Source: Plasmopara viticola (lineage: Eukaryota; Oomycota; Peronosporomycetes; Peronosporales; Peronosporaceae). From it: a stretch of 64,000 nt of DNA. A program made the position numbers and the translations under genes. This document shows, piece after piece, positions 11,149 to 23,626 of the stretch (position 1 is its first letter; every line of letters starts with the position of its first letter). The notes under the pieces are model-generated. The model was not told the DNA's origin. It worked only from the letters and a program-made list of their open reading frames with translations, and searched no databases. The stretch is from positions 1 through 64,000 of the forward strand of contig MBPM02000078.1 in assembly GCA_001695595.3 (NCBI GenBank), given 5' to 3'.

Positions 11149-13155
11149 AATGAATACTTTTTAATTAAGTACAAAAATCAAGTCCGTAATCGAATTTGTG
11201 TCAAGGGTTGCGATAGGATGAGCATATTTAAGTTGCCCACGTAAACTTGGGGATAGCTCGCCAAAAGATCTCAGATCTTCCTACACACTTTTACCTAAAA
11301 AGATGCTGTGTTACTTCACATCGCATGGACTTAAGTATTTCATATCATTTTCTGCGAAGTCGACAAACTGACATCATTGAATATGTTGTATCATATCATA
11401 TTATACGCGTACCTTGCTTATCACGAAGCCTTTGACTCCAGAATGACATTTGCAGCTTTTAAATTTACTTGCACATACATTTTATAAGCAATCCCGAGCC
11501 TAAGTGCAACAGGATACGGCAAACCATGTTACAGCGTGTCATACTGAAATATACTAAGTAATAAAACTCGACAAGGAACATCGGTAAAAAGCTTCTACAT
11601 CCAGCCATGTATCAGGTGTCGTTTCAATTGGCTACATAAAGCTCAATTGTTGGTTGAACCCTCCGCAAAAGCTGGCTTTAAAATTTTAAGAAACCGAATT
11701 GTAATCATGATAAAATAAAAGACACCAGGATTTTCCATACGAAATGGTGTGCGTTGTTAAAGTCCTGCAGTGATACTGGTTTTGGTTCAGATTGCTGAGC
11801 AGAGAATGGCTTAGGAAAGGACACTCGTTGAATGTCAGCCTTGGCAAATGCGCCCGTGGTCTATGTTTTTAATTTTTTCAGATGTTTTTGGCAAGGCTTT
11901 TTGTGGCTCTGATGGTGCATTTGCGGTTTTGCTGTCAGCCCATGTCTAAGGTATCCTCGGAGCTGTCTGCAACTTCACGAAGCTTTTCTCCATCCTCAAT
12001 GTCCGAGTTGTGTCCTTGGTGATCTAAATTAATTTTTTATGATACCTGCCTGACCTAGAAGCATCCGCTTAATATAGCTCGCAAAGAGCGTTGATCTCGA
12101 AGACTCTCGTAATCGACCTCTTAGCAATTGTGGAATTAGGCACCTGTCAGATATTTGCAAAGGCTCAGTTTGCTTGAATTACGCAACGATTTTTGGTGGG
12201 AGCGTAATATCCTTCTTAGTATGTGCCACGCACGGGAAGGACAAACAGCTTGGCGCTGGTATCTGTAAAGGCTTTCAATCTTGGCGTGTTGTGCGTCTAA
12301 CTCATTTTTACGTTAAAGTGAAAGTGTACTTTTCAATTAAATGAAAAGGTATACTTGAATAATGTTTTTTTTTCGTTGCACAAAAAGTATAATTGGTCAA
12401 AAGGGACAGTATTGACTTATAATTAAATAGAACAAATGTAGTTGCAAAGAGAATAACACGCGTCAGATGCATACGATAAGAATGGTAGCCATCCAATGAA
12501 AAAAGTGGTAGCTTTACTGACGCTGCCTGCACCGACGACCTGTATGACGATTTGAGTATCACTGAAATCCTTTCATTCAAGCTGTACCCACCTATGCTAA
12601 GCACAACCACTAACCGGCTTAACCCGCGAACCCACTTAAGAACTTCATGGATACCCAGTGCAGGACTCTGGTGACGATTCACGCAGTCGTGATGCTGTCT
12701 CGAATATTCTATGCTCATTTTTATGCTTACATGCTCGAATATTACTTAAGGCTTGCATTGCTTTGAGTAGCAAAAATGAAACGTGGACGTCTTGATCCAA
12801 GTCGCGTTGTTGAATCACATGAAAAATCAGGCACATCTACACGCTGTGTAAGCGCCAACTTGTATGATCATCAAATTAGTTGAAAGATGGTCTAAGTGAT
12901 TAATTCGACAATGTGACTACTTGATTCACCGAGTGAATACAATAGGCATAGGTACGCAGCGCTATGATGAAAATTGAAACGGCCAAAATCTCACACCAAA
13001 AAAATAGAAAGCATCAAAAAGATTAAACGGCCAAGCGATTAAAGACCCAAAGATTATCAAGAGACTAAAAGACCAAAAGATCAGAGAGGTAGAGGCTTGG
13101 ACCAAAACCTATGCTACTATTCGAATGCTCACTTAGATACTTAAAGCCTTTGCTC
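11149..13155. other. No gene recognised; one stretch shared with 30.4 kb
   Basis: Only short open stretches. The sequence at about 12210-12280 (including TTAGTATGTGCC and AGCTTGGCGCTGGT) resembles 30460-30520, suggesting remnants of one dispersed repeat. An A-rich, quasi-periodic stretch runs from about 13000 to 13090. Confidence 0.35.
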
Positions 13156-13499
13156 TATTTCCCAAATCGAGACCCTGTGGCTCGAGCGGTCAGCCGTTTG
13201 ACTTAGGACCGGGAGTTACCTGGTTCGATACCCATAAGATCCGAGGCAGCCGGAGATTGGTCACCAAAGTGAACGAGCCATCACACCCGAGTGTGTGACT
13301 GCCCTACCAACTCGAGCCCGATTGGGTAATGAAAAGGCCTAAGCGGGGGACGCCCCACTGACCGAAAAAGCCCCATCGTGTAATGAGGGGTACGGAACCC
13401 GGTCCCAACATGACTCGGATTGCTACCAGCATCCCGCGTTAGAGGCAGCTTAGTCCTAGCGCGTGGGTTCCGGTAGCTTAAATCTTTATATCCCAAATC
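13156..13499 (+). mobile_element. tRNA-derived SINE-like element with target-site duplication
   Basis: A roughly 318-base insertion (13169-13486) is flanked by near-identical 13-base direct repeats: TATTTCCCAAATC at 13156-13168 and TATATCCCAAATC at 13487-13499. Its 5' end has a tRNA-like RNA polymerase III promoter: an A-box-like TGGCTCGAGCGG at about 13178-13189 and a B-box GGTTCGATACC at about 13222-13232, correctly spaced. The acceptor and T stems no longer pair well, so it is not a functional tRNA. The body is GC-richer than the surroundings and has no coding capacity. tRNA-headed SINEs are known in Phytophthora and its relatives, so this is most simply one of those families. Confidence 0.7.
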
Positions 13500-16400
13500 T
13501 AAAATCTTCCCGTTGTTGGCTTTCAAATGCGTTTTTGAATATTTAAACTCAATAGTCAAACCCAATAGCAACGCTGGGATGATCAACATTTTTGACATTT
13601 CAATCATTAAGCTTATATTTTTTCATGTAGCAACTTAAAAAAGTGATAGTAATGGATCAGAGCCACTCGGCAATATTACTTCTCGAGTCCCCACGTTTCG
13701 TGCACACATCACTCGATACGCAACTTCTTCAAGAAGAGCCACGTTTCTATCGTCTACGTAGCGCTGATAAACCGCGAAGTTAAATTCGACTTGGACGATG
13801 CTTGCAAAATGTGCAGACTGGCTCTGGTATTACATCAATCAATTTGCAGCTTAGTAGAGCCTCGACTAATCGAATTAGCTTGGCGGTCGACATGTAGCCA
13901 TACTTGCCGTTGCAGCATGCGCAGGAACTGATAAAGAGGAACACGTCATCGTCCACTTGACTCGATGCACCAACCACACGCACGTTTACTTACACCGCCA
14001 GACAGCGCTCACCACCTTACTTGAGTCCGATGTCGATATGGTGAGACGGTCAACAAATCCGACAGAAACCATGGGCAAAGTCTGTTAGCACCAACTTTGT
14101 CAAAGCGACGCCAGGTGTTGTCAAATTTCGCTTCACCGACAACGATGCACCAAGAAACTGTTGCATGAGTTAGAGACGTTTTTTTTTTCGTCGAGCTGCA
14201 ATACTGGAGTCTATAAGCCACCATCCTTGCGACGCTGGGACAGAAACCCCTTGGGGATCAAGTGGAAGTGGATACTGGCCGAGTTGTAGTGATGCGTCAG
14301 CACCAGCTTGTTTAGCAGTGTCGGCCATCTTCGTGACATTCACATGTATTGGGTAATGCTATAAGCGGCAGGACGCCAACGTTTGAGCTACGAGCAGACT
14401 GCCACGGAATGTACGCGCGCAAATGTATTGGCCTCGAAAGGTATGAGCTAGCTTATATCAATTTGGCGTCAAAAGGCGAGCGTCTGGGAGAAGACGTTAT
14501 AGTCGACACAAATCAGTGCAATGGATATGTAGTATCCACGTCGCACGCACGCTTCCTTCTTGTACAGCAGTGCGATCGCAGTTAACACGACCATACGCTT
14601 TAATTCCCAGACAAAACCTCATTGCGTGTGTCAGGTGGTCCTCCACATGCGTTGGCGCAATGTACGTGGGTCAATAAACATTTTGAAATAAAGATGTAAT
14701 CCAATCGATGACTGCGTGGCTAAGGCACAATGAAGAACGGATGCTACATTGATTTACATGCCATGCATCCAAAACGCGAGCCACTCTAAATCTACAATCA
14801 AGCTTTGTTCAAATGCAAGGTGGCTGTTGATGCATCCAATACCAGTTCCACCGGTAATTTGTAGTCACATATCACATAGAGGTATGCATTATCGTCAAAC
14901 ACCAAAACAGCGCTGAAGTGGGAAAATACTTGCTGCTTCTCTTGATGAATCAAGGTGCATACCCATTATAAACGTACAAGGGTACACTGCCAGCATCGAG
15001 ACATAAAACGAGGGAACGACGTGTGTATACACCACTTTTGCGGCTGCATAACCGTAAAAAGCTGCGCGTACAATTGTCACAGTCGCGATGATGTTGTAGT
15101 TTGACTGGCACTGGCAAAAACCCTTGTGCTTGAATGAAGTGACAAAGAAAAATTGAGACTCGCAAAGGTGTGCTTGATCGCGGAATTTGGATTCTTTGAT
15201 GCAGGAAAGGAGGTACATGGACAAACACTGATCAATTGTTATATCAACATTCGTCTCTATCCCGTTGGTGACGATCGCCGATATTGTAACAACATTTCAC
15301 GATGTCTTTTGTCGTGGGGCAACTTTAGTGGCGCAGTAGACGCTGGGATTGCCAGCAACAAGTCGGAGTCAAAGAACAGCAGTATCCGTGTCGAAGTAAT
15401 CGCAATAATTGAGGTTTCAAAGATCAACTTACAACAAACCTTGTCAGTGCTATTGATGCCATTGTCGCTATCACAACTCGCCAGGACGCGAGCGCATCAA
15501 CGCTAACAGCTTGTTAGGATGGAGCAGGTTTGCATGGTGTGCAGAAATCCACGCAACAGTCAATCCAAAACAACGGAAAAATCAGAAACCCCTGTGAAAG
15601 AATGAAAGGGCGGCACACATCAGCATCAATTAAAAAAAGCCAGCGCTAGGTGGCCCGCACAAGTTAAATTACTGCGGCCGACGTATTCCAAAAAGGATGA
15701 CAGACATGAAGCTTGGAGCCGATAATTGGTCATCACTTCGAGACGGCAGCTTGAAGCCGATAAACTTTGCCCATTTAATGTTAATAGTCGAAAGCTGCAA
15801 GGATTTGTTTAAAAAAAAGCAGCTGAGCAACATCTGAGAAGCTGAAGTCTTTGTCGTTCACCTGCTCAAGTACAGCATGACTCAACGCTCTCGGCGATTG
15901 GCGGGCGAACTGAATTAGCTAGTCAGCATTCGTCGTCAAGCGAAGTAGTCTTCGCGCCGATGGCATTACAAGACGATAAGTACAGCTCAACGCCAGCCAT
16001 TATCACCTAGCATAGCTTTGACTGGTTTTGCCATCGATACAAGCTTGAAGGTCGTTGACGATCTCAATCTGGTTCATTATTGAAAAATGCAAGGCTTCAG
16101 TTGAATTCTTGACGGCACCACAGACACAATCAACTGACAGCTTAATTTGAATGGTGGGCTTCGCAGCTGGGTCGAGAAAAGATCCCACAAGTTGGCACAT
16201 CATCTTCATTTTAACCAAAACGCCGAGAGCTTGTAGTAATCCCAATCGAATTGACATTCTTAAAGCGTCAACCTCGAAAAGTCATCTGAGCTGCGAGTAC
16301 GCTTGTGCTTACGATAATCTATGATTGCAGTGGTTTGAAGGCACTTCAAGACGGCGGTGTGGACTAGATGGCAAAGTCATTCATCAGCTTGAAATTCTGC

Positions 16401-17227
16401 TAAATGAGAAGTTCACAAACGAAATTGGTGTCGGGTAAACGACGAGAACGTAAGACTTGGTCTGGCCGGTTTTATCGACGTAGACCTTATTAATGTACCT
16501 GCACGTTGCAGTGAAAAATTGAACGGACGTGTAAAGGGCTTGGCAGTCTACTAAATTATGTGGAGCTGGCCCTGTGTCCCTCGTGATAATACGTGGGAGC
16601 TAGAGTCGTAAACATTTGCGGAGCGGAACCATACGGCAAACACTGAGCGGGATGAGGAGCGTTGTCTTTACGCGCAGGAGATGCATGATCTTTAAACCGA
16701 ACGTGGTCGCAAAAAGACCTACTTTTCATGATAGCGCTTAGGCAGGAAAGTAGATACGCCTCGTATTTGCTGTGATGCTAGGAGTAACGTTGACCTCGCG
16801 AAAGGTAGGGTACAGTGGGTGACAGTCCAGTTCAATTAGACGCTTCATTGAATTGTCGGGGTAAAATCCCTAAACAATCAAAGCCGTACTGTCACGATGT
16901 AACGTGACAAATCACATTCTCCAAGGCGATGGTAATGGGTTCGATGGGCGGTGCAGAAGAGATACCATCCGAAGAGGCTGGTGCGACATCAAATCGATCC
17001 ATGGTCGCCGACGGCGCTATTACCTGCAGCGTAGAGTCGTAAGTTCCTGAACTCACCCGGGACAGTTATTGACTTCGGCTCGATCGTCTGTAGCTAGCAT
17101 GTTTATCCAACCCTGATATGTTATTTTTTTAAATTTCGGTTAACTATAGTGCTTGTGACTTACCGAATTATCACCATCAATTCTACAAAAAACATTGAGT
17201 ACTATTTTTTTGTTGGACTATTATCTC
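13500..17227. other. No gene recognised
   Basis: Open stretches of up to about 117 codons occur on both strands (for example 15153-15506 +), but they overlap in opposite senses, have no recognisable motif and show no relation to one another. I see nothing I can support as a gene. Confidence 0.35.
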
Positions 17228-17960
17228 GCCAAGTAACATGGTAATTGCGCTTCTCGTCACGACCAGCAGCCGAATAGCTTCAGAATTCAGCCCGGTGAAT
17301 CCTCTGTAATTTACTCGTAGAGATTTGGTGGCGTTCAGTGGCAAAGTGATGAGATGTTGCCTCTTCAAGAAAGTCGTGATCTACAAAACGACTTAGCGCT
17401 CTATGAAGAGCGCACGCCGTAGCTTCACGGACTTAATTCGACTTTTATAAGGAATGTTATGAACACAATTGGAGAAGGCGCGATTGCAAACGCTGCGGGG
17501 GCAATTGGAAACCATAAAAAATCTGGAGGCCAGAATAAGCAAGCACCGGCGCATAGACCCAACGCGCTAATATGTGGACGGACAAGAAGCGCATGTTTTG
17601 CTAGATCCAGAAGAGGATTTGTCGGTAGCAATCAATTTTATATTCGTATTGGGGCAAAAAACTGGAAAGAGGTGAGTCGACAGAGATTAAAAAAAGCTCC
17701 CACAAGTATAACTTACGACTGGCGCCTACAGGAGCTTCCACGAGCGACATCGCTTCTTCTGATGTTCGACTCAACAACCAGCTGATCGCTTAACAAAGCG
17801 TTTAAGTACAACTTGATCATATACCCTAATAGACACAGCAAGCGCCCACGCATCGACCCGATGCCTTACAATGTGGCTGCATGCTCTACTTCAATCGGTA
17901 AAATTTCCAGTGTCGAGTACAAATGATGTGCCAATCTCACCAGTGAAAAGACTGAAGATA
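17228..17960 (+). pseudogene. Old relic of the effector-like family
   Basis: Pieces of the family seen intact at 19234-20472 and 56663-58222 follow one another here in the correct order but in different frames. At 17240-17290 is a signal-peptide-like stretch (VIALLV...SSRIA). At about 17352-17420 is the degenerate RxLR / dEER region (LPLQESRDLQND, then LALYEERTP). At about 17459-17520 a GEGAIANAAGAIGNH stretch resembles residues 92-106 of the 519-residue paralogue. At about 17838-17880 is the basic SKRPRIDPMPYNV motif. No continuous frame or start codon remains. The downstream flank (about 18140-18290) is also shared with the intact gene at 58.8-59.0 kb, so the relic came from a segmental duplication including flanks. 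Confidence 0.7.
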
Positions 17961-18214
17961 AAAAACGCCGACAGTCTACTGAAATTGCTTACTTTAGATG
18001 TTAACTCCACCGACTAATTCTGTAATCGAAAGCGATTTTAATTGATTACAAGTAACTTTCTCGAAATGATAAAAAGGTCAGACAACAATTATCAACCTTC
18101 AAAGTCAGTTTATTTTACCAACAAACATTTGGCAGCGGTCCAATAGCGAAGTCTCGATGTTGCTTACTCAAGCCCGTGTGTCCTATGCAACGAGGGATGC
18201 TGGAAAGTGTGGCT

Positions 18215-18300
18215 CAATAGATGCTGTCGCCGCTGAAGCCAGTCACCTGTATAGCTAAAAATCATGCCCGTAATCTTTACAATTTCACGAAAAACTTTTT
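18215..18300. repeat. Shared downstream flank of effector copies (copy 1 of 3)
   Basis: The block containing GAAGCCAGTCACCTG and CTTTACAATTTCACG recurs at about 25230-25290 and 58905-58965, each time shortly 3' of a + strand member of the effector family. This shows that the duplicated unit included non-coding downstream sequence. Confidence 0.6.
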
Positions 18301-18480
18301 ACAGCCTTGGCGCTAATATTTTGTACAAATGGACGTGACGAGATTTGGCTACTCATCTACCGGACTCGTAAATGATGTGAGAATATCAACGGCGCTCGGA
18401 CTTATATTATGCTGATTATCTTAGTCGTCTCGAGCAGATACTAACAGAATGGCAGGCTGAAGGCCTAAAAAAAGCTACAT
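18300..18480 (-). pseudogene. Antisense 3' fragment of the effector-like family
   Basis: The - strand at about 18480-18420 reads AFSLPF, then a stop, then a broken copy of the family's conserved HQYPQET block. Further along it shows a decayed version of the SPSNN region. It faces the + strand relic at 17228-17960, so the two converge. A similar convergent fragment occurs at about 25400-25560. Confidence 0.55.
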
Positions 18481-19233
18481 TTAGTCAGCACCTTTTGCAT
18501 TTGCGCAAGGAAAATGTCATACCACGGTGGTAACTGTCTAGAGCATCTTCGATGATTAAATATCAAATGACTACTCAATGTAGTCCACGCACCGTTTTTA
18601 GGGAAATGAGCCTATGGATCGACCAGTATCCGCAAAAGACATTTGTTGTTTTGGCCAGAACCGAAGATATCTCAAGTTTGCAACTTTAAATCATTTACGA
18701 GTGTGGTAGATAACCATAGAGCTGGTGAGGATGGGGAGCTGGTTTCGCAAGGACAATGTGGAAATTTTGTAAAAGGCCTCACTTGTGTAATTGGTAACTA
18801 CATCTTGTTAATTTTGTAATGTTCGCTTCTTATCGTTAATCTTCACCTTCGATATGTGCGTGACGCTTTAGTTCTGGGCTAGACTTGCACTTTGGAGTTG
18901 TCGTTGTGGCTTTGTCTTCTTTTGGGAAAGTGCTGACACCATATAACAACTTATAAATGCCATCGCAAAGAAACATTTCATCACGAGATCTATTGTGTTG
19001 TACGTACAGAACGCGTACAGTCAGCGACAAAGGATCAAAAGTTGATGCAAGATTTATTTATTTTCACATGTTTTGCCGCCAATGGATAATCGAATCTCAC
19101 AAAGAATTTTAATCGTGATCGCTTATCTACCAAACCTGTTTTACGTTTCCCAATAACTCGACCGACCAACTTTGTACTTGTATCGATCGTCACACCACGC
19201 TTGCTCTGCGTCCAATTGTATACTATTCTTTTA
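18481..19233. other. Region 3' of the intact effector gene; no gene recognised
   Basis: Short open stretches only (for example 18836-19030 on -), with no recognisable motif. It is the presumed 3' untranslated and flanking region of the effector gene at 19234-20472. Confidence 0.4.
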
Positions 19234-20472
19234 CTAGTCATGGGGTAGTGGAAGTTGATGCTTTATGCTGCCATCCTTTGTAGCTGGAAGCATCAAAATC
19301 CAATCAAAACGGCCAACTCTGGGAGGCAGGTCGTAAAATAGTTTCTCGCGGCTATGGCAAAACTCGTAGAATAAATCGTACATGATAACCAACTTCACAG
19401 TATAGGCCTCCCGCAAATTCTCCTCATTTGTTTCCAACATCTCCTCTCCATCGCTCAGCAAATTTTTCACATCTGGATTCAACAATCGCGTTAAATCTTC
19501 CACTTTCTGTTTGTTTGCCAGAGCCTTTAATGTTTTGAATGTATTGCTGTTGGATGGACTGGCGTTCACATCTTTTCTGACTATCATCATCATCTTAACC
19601 GTCTCTTGCGGATACTGGTGAAATGGCAGGTTAAAGGCTTTAAGAAACGCCGCGTGGATTGGTACTATCCCTTTATCCACCTGAACGGGTGCACGCAGGA
19701 CGGGGCCTTGCGCGATGTCATCCATCCAATCTTTGAAGACGCTTCGACCATATATTGCCGCAGGATGCGCAGATTGATCGTTGTTTTTGCGCAAGCGCAA
19801 ATAGTGCTCGGCTGAAAACTTTACCTCGTCAGGGTGACCGTATACGCCAAACTCTAACGCCTTCTTAGCAATCAGCTGATCGTTAAGTTCAATGCCGGAA
19901 GAGGCGACGCTACTTGTAGAAGGGCCTGGAGATACAGGTCGAAAGTCGTGCTTCATTATCGCTCTTGCAGCGTTTTCTATAATAGCTACCTGCGCTTCTC
20001 CTTTCACTCTGCCCGTTAGCACGGATGCCACATTGCTTGCCACCAACACCACAGAATCGTCTGATTTTGGAGGAGCATGCACTTCGTGTGTTACTACAGG
20101 TGTCAAGTCGATGCGTTGACGCTTGCTCGCTTCCAACATTTGTATCCATATTTCATGGTCCTTGATAGCCTTCGCAGCTCTCGCGATAACGTCGTCTAAC
20201 TCATTTTTCATCGAATTAGCCGCCTCTGTGAAAGACCGCTTTGCTTTACCCAAAGAGGCTTGTGGACCCAAAGGCATGCGCACTTCAGAGGACGTCAAGT
20301 CGTCGTGTGGATCACGACTTTTATAAAGCGGCAACGTATCATCAATTGTACCACTCGACGCCAGAAACTCATTGTCAGGTATTCGCAGAGGCTTGGTCTG
20401 GTTGGATTCGGCAGCTGTTCGTTCGCTGGCCGCGACGAGAAGCGCGATTACCACGTAATGTGCGCCGCGCAT
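19234..20472 (-). CDS. Secreted RxLR-type effector-like protein (412 residues), single central module
   Basis: A predicted secreted protein with the N-terminus MRGAHYVVIALLVAASERTA, a signal peptide with likely cleavage after the TAA region, like Plasmopara effectors. The region where RxLR and dEER are expected is present but degenerate: DTLPLYKSRDPHDD, then SSEVRMP. A basic, nuclear-signal-like SKRQRID lies near residue 117, followed by one copy of the roughly 100-residue central module. Conserved C-terminal blocks follow: HAAFLKAFNLPFHQYPQET (about 273-291) and YTVKLVIMYDLFYEFCHSR (about 357-375). I recognise no enzyme domain. Host delivery and nuclear action are inferences. The ATG at 20472 is chosen; an upstream GTG would add two residues. 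The upstream region lies head-to-head with a 5' relic at 20913. Confidence 0.8.
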   Translation of the reverse strand: MRGAHYVVIALLVAASERTAAESNQTKPLRIPDNEFLASSGTIDDTLPLYKSRDPHDDLTSSEVRMPLGPQASLGKAKRSFTEAANSMKNELDDVIARAAKAIKDHEIWIQMLEASKRQRIDLTPVVTHEVHAPPKSDDSVVLVASNVASVLTGRVKGEAQVAIIENAARAIMKHDFRPVSPGPSTSSVASSGIELNDQLIAKKALEFGVYGHPDEVKFSAEHYLRLRKNNDQSAHPAAIYGRSVFKDWMDDIAQGPVLRAPVQVDKGIVPIHAAFLKAFNLPFHQYPQETVKMMMIVRKDVNASPSNSNTFKTLKALANKQKVEDLTRLLNPDVKNLLSDGEEMLETNEENLREAYTVKLVIMYDLFYEFCHSREKLFYDLPPRVGRFDWILMLPATKDGSIKHQLPLPHD

Positions 20473-20478
20473 GGCCAC

Positions 20479-20912
20479 TGAAAAAAATAAAGTGATAGAT
20501 GACTAAAGAGATATCCATAGAATAATATCACGGTACCTGATTTACAAAGAGTATATTGCCAATAAATCAAATGATCACCGGTAATCTACCGATATCAACG
20601 CCGTGAATATCGTTCAGGAACAGTATTCATTTTGGGTAGTTCCTTTCTTATACTGAAGCAAACCCCTCACCTGTTGAGCATAATCAAGAGCGCAAAGCAC
20701 CAAAACATTGATGCAACATTACTATGACTGCATAAATGCCGGGGCATCGCCACACAGATTGCTAGCTCAGATAATTAAACAATCATTTTTATCCTTAATA
20801 ATGATACTGTCTCGATCGCAAAAGAAAAAAGACAGCTTGACTTTGACGCAATACCGATATAATGCTTAACCGGAGATGCTATTTAAGCACTTTTGGTATG
20901 CTATCTGTCATC
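20479..20912. promoter_or_regulatory. Divergent upstream region between an intact effector gene and a 5' effector relic
   Basis: The first part, read on the - strand, contains TATTCTATGGATATCTCTTT, which resembles the region just before the pseudogene start at 23627 (TATTCTATAAATATCTTTAG). The second part (about 20738-20830, including CGGGGCATCGCCACACAGATT) resembles 50937-51030, upstream of another 5' relic. Both match patterns suggest promoters duplicated with the genes. No specific factor site can be named. Confidence 0.5.
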
Positions 20913-20975
20913 CACATGCGTGGCGCATACTAAAGAGGTAACGTCGCGTCCAGCGGCCGAATAGTTGCCTATGCA
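20913..20975 (+). pseudogene. 5' relic of the effector-like family
   Basis: ATGCGTGGCGCATACTA at about 20917 followed by CAGCGGCCGAATAGTTGCC keeps the start and signal-peptide coding pattern of the family, but the frame is broken within 10 codons and similarity ends at about 20975. It points away from the intact gene at 19234-20472. Confidence 0.6.
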
Positions 20976-23626
20976 AATATTTTACACTGACTTCGCGGTG
21001 TATGTAGCCTACGATAGCTCTTCGAAGAAATTTTTGGGCGATATAATGCGCATGCTGCTAGGTCCAAGCACTCTCTGAGTAGGCTAGCACAGTCAATAAT
21101 TAAAGCGTGAAGTAGGAGAACATTCTCGTGTTATTAATGACGGCTTTGAAGTTGTTCGGAACAAAATATGGTGGCTTGAGGCCGACAAAAGCCAGCACCA
21201 AAACATTGAATGGACAGGCTTCATCAGAGCCAGAAGGAGTTCTGCCGAAGAAGTCAGAGACTTTTTCGGCGTAAGGGAGAAGATTAAGCACCGATGTAGA
21301 TGCTAAGACTTCTACTGTGACATTCAATAATCGCTCATTTTCGAACCCATTCTTTGCCGAACTAATCAAAGAAGGCGTTGTCCAAGATAGAGACGCCGTA
21401 TAAATTAACTTATCCACGCCAACTGATATGGTTTACAACCTGCCTCATCGATAGCCAAGGAATTCAACCGCAGCTTCAAGTACTAGCATTGGTGCTTCTT
21501 GTTGTCATCTGAGCAAAAGGCGCGATCGATCTGATGCCTAATAATACAAGTGGACAAGCAGGTCAGAGCAAGAAACCAAGTTTATGTTGGTGGCACGCGA
21601 GGTCATGGACGTAGACAGATAATATGGAAAACACTACAAGAAAATAATGTAGCAGCGCCACCGATTTTAAGGGTTGACCAACACCCAGTTGACCGCCTAA
21701 AGGGTGTTAGAGCTTGACTGGTAGAAAAATTATAACGTAAGGATTTACATTCAATTGCCCTTACGCAAGAAAGATGACATCTCACCCGATAAACGGATCA
21801 CATTTTGACGGACGAAATTGCCCAAGCTTCTCGCATGCATTTGTATAAGGTACTGTAGTGGAAGCAATCATTGTTTAGGATGCAAAGCCCCTTAAGTTTC
21901 AAATTTTTACGACGCCAATTAAAAATTCTTGTGTGGGTTCTGATGCGGTGATCGAACTTCACGCATAGCTGCCGTAGCGTTGCTTTTAACATTCTATTAC
22001 CAATCAAATGTACCACAGATGAAGTGGCCTCCCAGGAGCCCTCGCGCGCTCAAAGACGATAGGTATACTGCTACCGCCAAGTCCGGATAGTTATTATACA
22101 AAGGTCCCCATCTTTCTTGTCGAACCCATATAATGAGTTTTTGATACAGAAAAGAAGTGGACCTCTTACGCGAGAGCAAGATGTATCACCATTCGATGTC
22201 AATTAAGTTGCATAGCCCGTTGTTATCAGCGTCGGTAACTTCAGCTTCTGCACCCACCCGAAGGATGTACCGGTGTTGGTCACCATTATCTTACCGTCTC
22301 TTTTCTGGTCCTCAAGTTCATGATCTCATCAGCAAACGCAACGCAAGTCAAGTCTTTATTCCAGGAAATCATGGACGTTCTTGTTTTTAACTTGATTTTT
22401 TTTGCATAAGTGGTGAGTTTGATATTAATGATAACACCCTTAAAGCGAACCCGCAAGCAAAGAGAACATTTTGACAAGTGTGGCATAAACGTGACACTGC
22501 TTTACTTGTCAGGCAATAGGGAAAATGAGTACTTGCTGTAGTTTCCACAGGTGCCTCTGCACAAATATTCGTCCCTGCATCTAAAGCTTACCTATCACAG
22601 AGGCTGAGCTTGTATTATGGGTGGCGTGCCTTCACCCACCGAACAGCCATTTAAGCAAAACGGCTCTCTTCTCGACTAAGAGTGAGATAGCACCCACCTA
22701 TCTCTTATGGACTTCTTGTCTTAGGGAGAGAGGATATAAGCGCCGTTGCATAAGTTTGAGCTTCTTCGGCGAAAGCTAGCGTCCCTTTTTAAAAGCCTTA
22801 TAAAAAGGTGCCCTACCAAAAAATTACGAGAAATACGAAGTATACTTTATATAACAGATTGCATATACAATTATGAAGATAATATAGACTATTTAGTAAA
22901 CAAATTAGCCTTTAAGAAGCACACGTCAATCCGCTTTAGGACCGGGGATGGTGAGCGACCGTTTATCGAATCATCATGTATGTGTTGGGTGTCCCGATCA
23001 CCGGATAGCGTCTCAACAGTTTTACCTACAGAAGATCCGAGATCGAATAATTTGTTATTCTTTTAAGGCTCAAATGTTTATAGCTTACATTCATAAATTT
23101 TAGAGACTCTGACACTAATATTCATGGTAGTATTTTCTAGTAGTAAATAGAAACTATAATACTGCTACACATACAAAAAGTGTGTACGAAGGGATGACAC
23201 ATTAGCTTACTATACTGCAAGCGTCATATGGGTGGTTGTAACTGTTTTTGCATTCTACTCGCTATTATATTTCACGAGGAAGTACGAGGGCCTTACGGAA
23301 ATAATGGCAAACATATCAGCAAATCGCACTGAGTTATCAGAAATAAGGATTGTAGCTCAAACTATTTGCTTGTGTAGCGCTCTACCTTGTTAAACCTATT
23401 GTACAAGTGCGATAGTACAAGTGCGATAGTACAGGTAGGTGACAAACCATACCGAAATTCGATATAACAATCTGCTCTATTTGCAATGCTAAGATAATTA
23501 TAATTAATAGTCTGATCGCGATAATTTTTATGTTAATTACTGAAATGTCAGTACTTGCTACCAGAATTATATCGGAAATCAGGTGCCCAAAGTATTACCA
23601 ACCTATTCTATAAATATCTTTAGTCG
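20976..23626. other. No intact gene; possible LTR-like sequence at 22612-23060
   Basis: No open stretch here has a recognisable domain. The segment from about 22612 starts with TG, has a TATA-like element (GGATATAAGCGCC, about 22732) and is followed by a gag-leader-like stretch. It resembles the edge of an LTR retroelement, but I cannot find its partner LTR. A 14-base direct repeat (GTACAAGTGCGATA twice) is at 23401-23428. The last roughly 60 bases resemble the upstream sequence of the intact effector gene. Confidence 0.3.

Noticed and set aside
13178..13240. Functional tRNA gene
   Set aside because: The promoter boxes are tRNA-like, but acceptor and T stems do not pair and the sequence continues into a longer retroposed unit with target duplications.
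15153..15506. 117-codon open stretch (+) opposite 14895-15228 (-)
   Set aside because: Open in both senses, no motif, no recognisable family.
19606..20495. Several + strand open stretches opposite the intact effector gene
   Set aside because: They are reverse-strand shadows; only the - strand frame has a signal peptide and family similarity.
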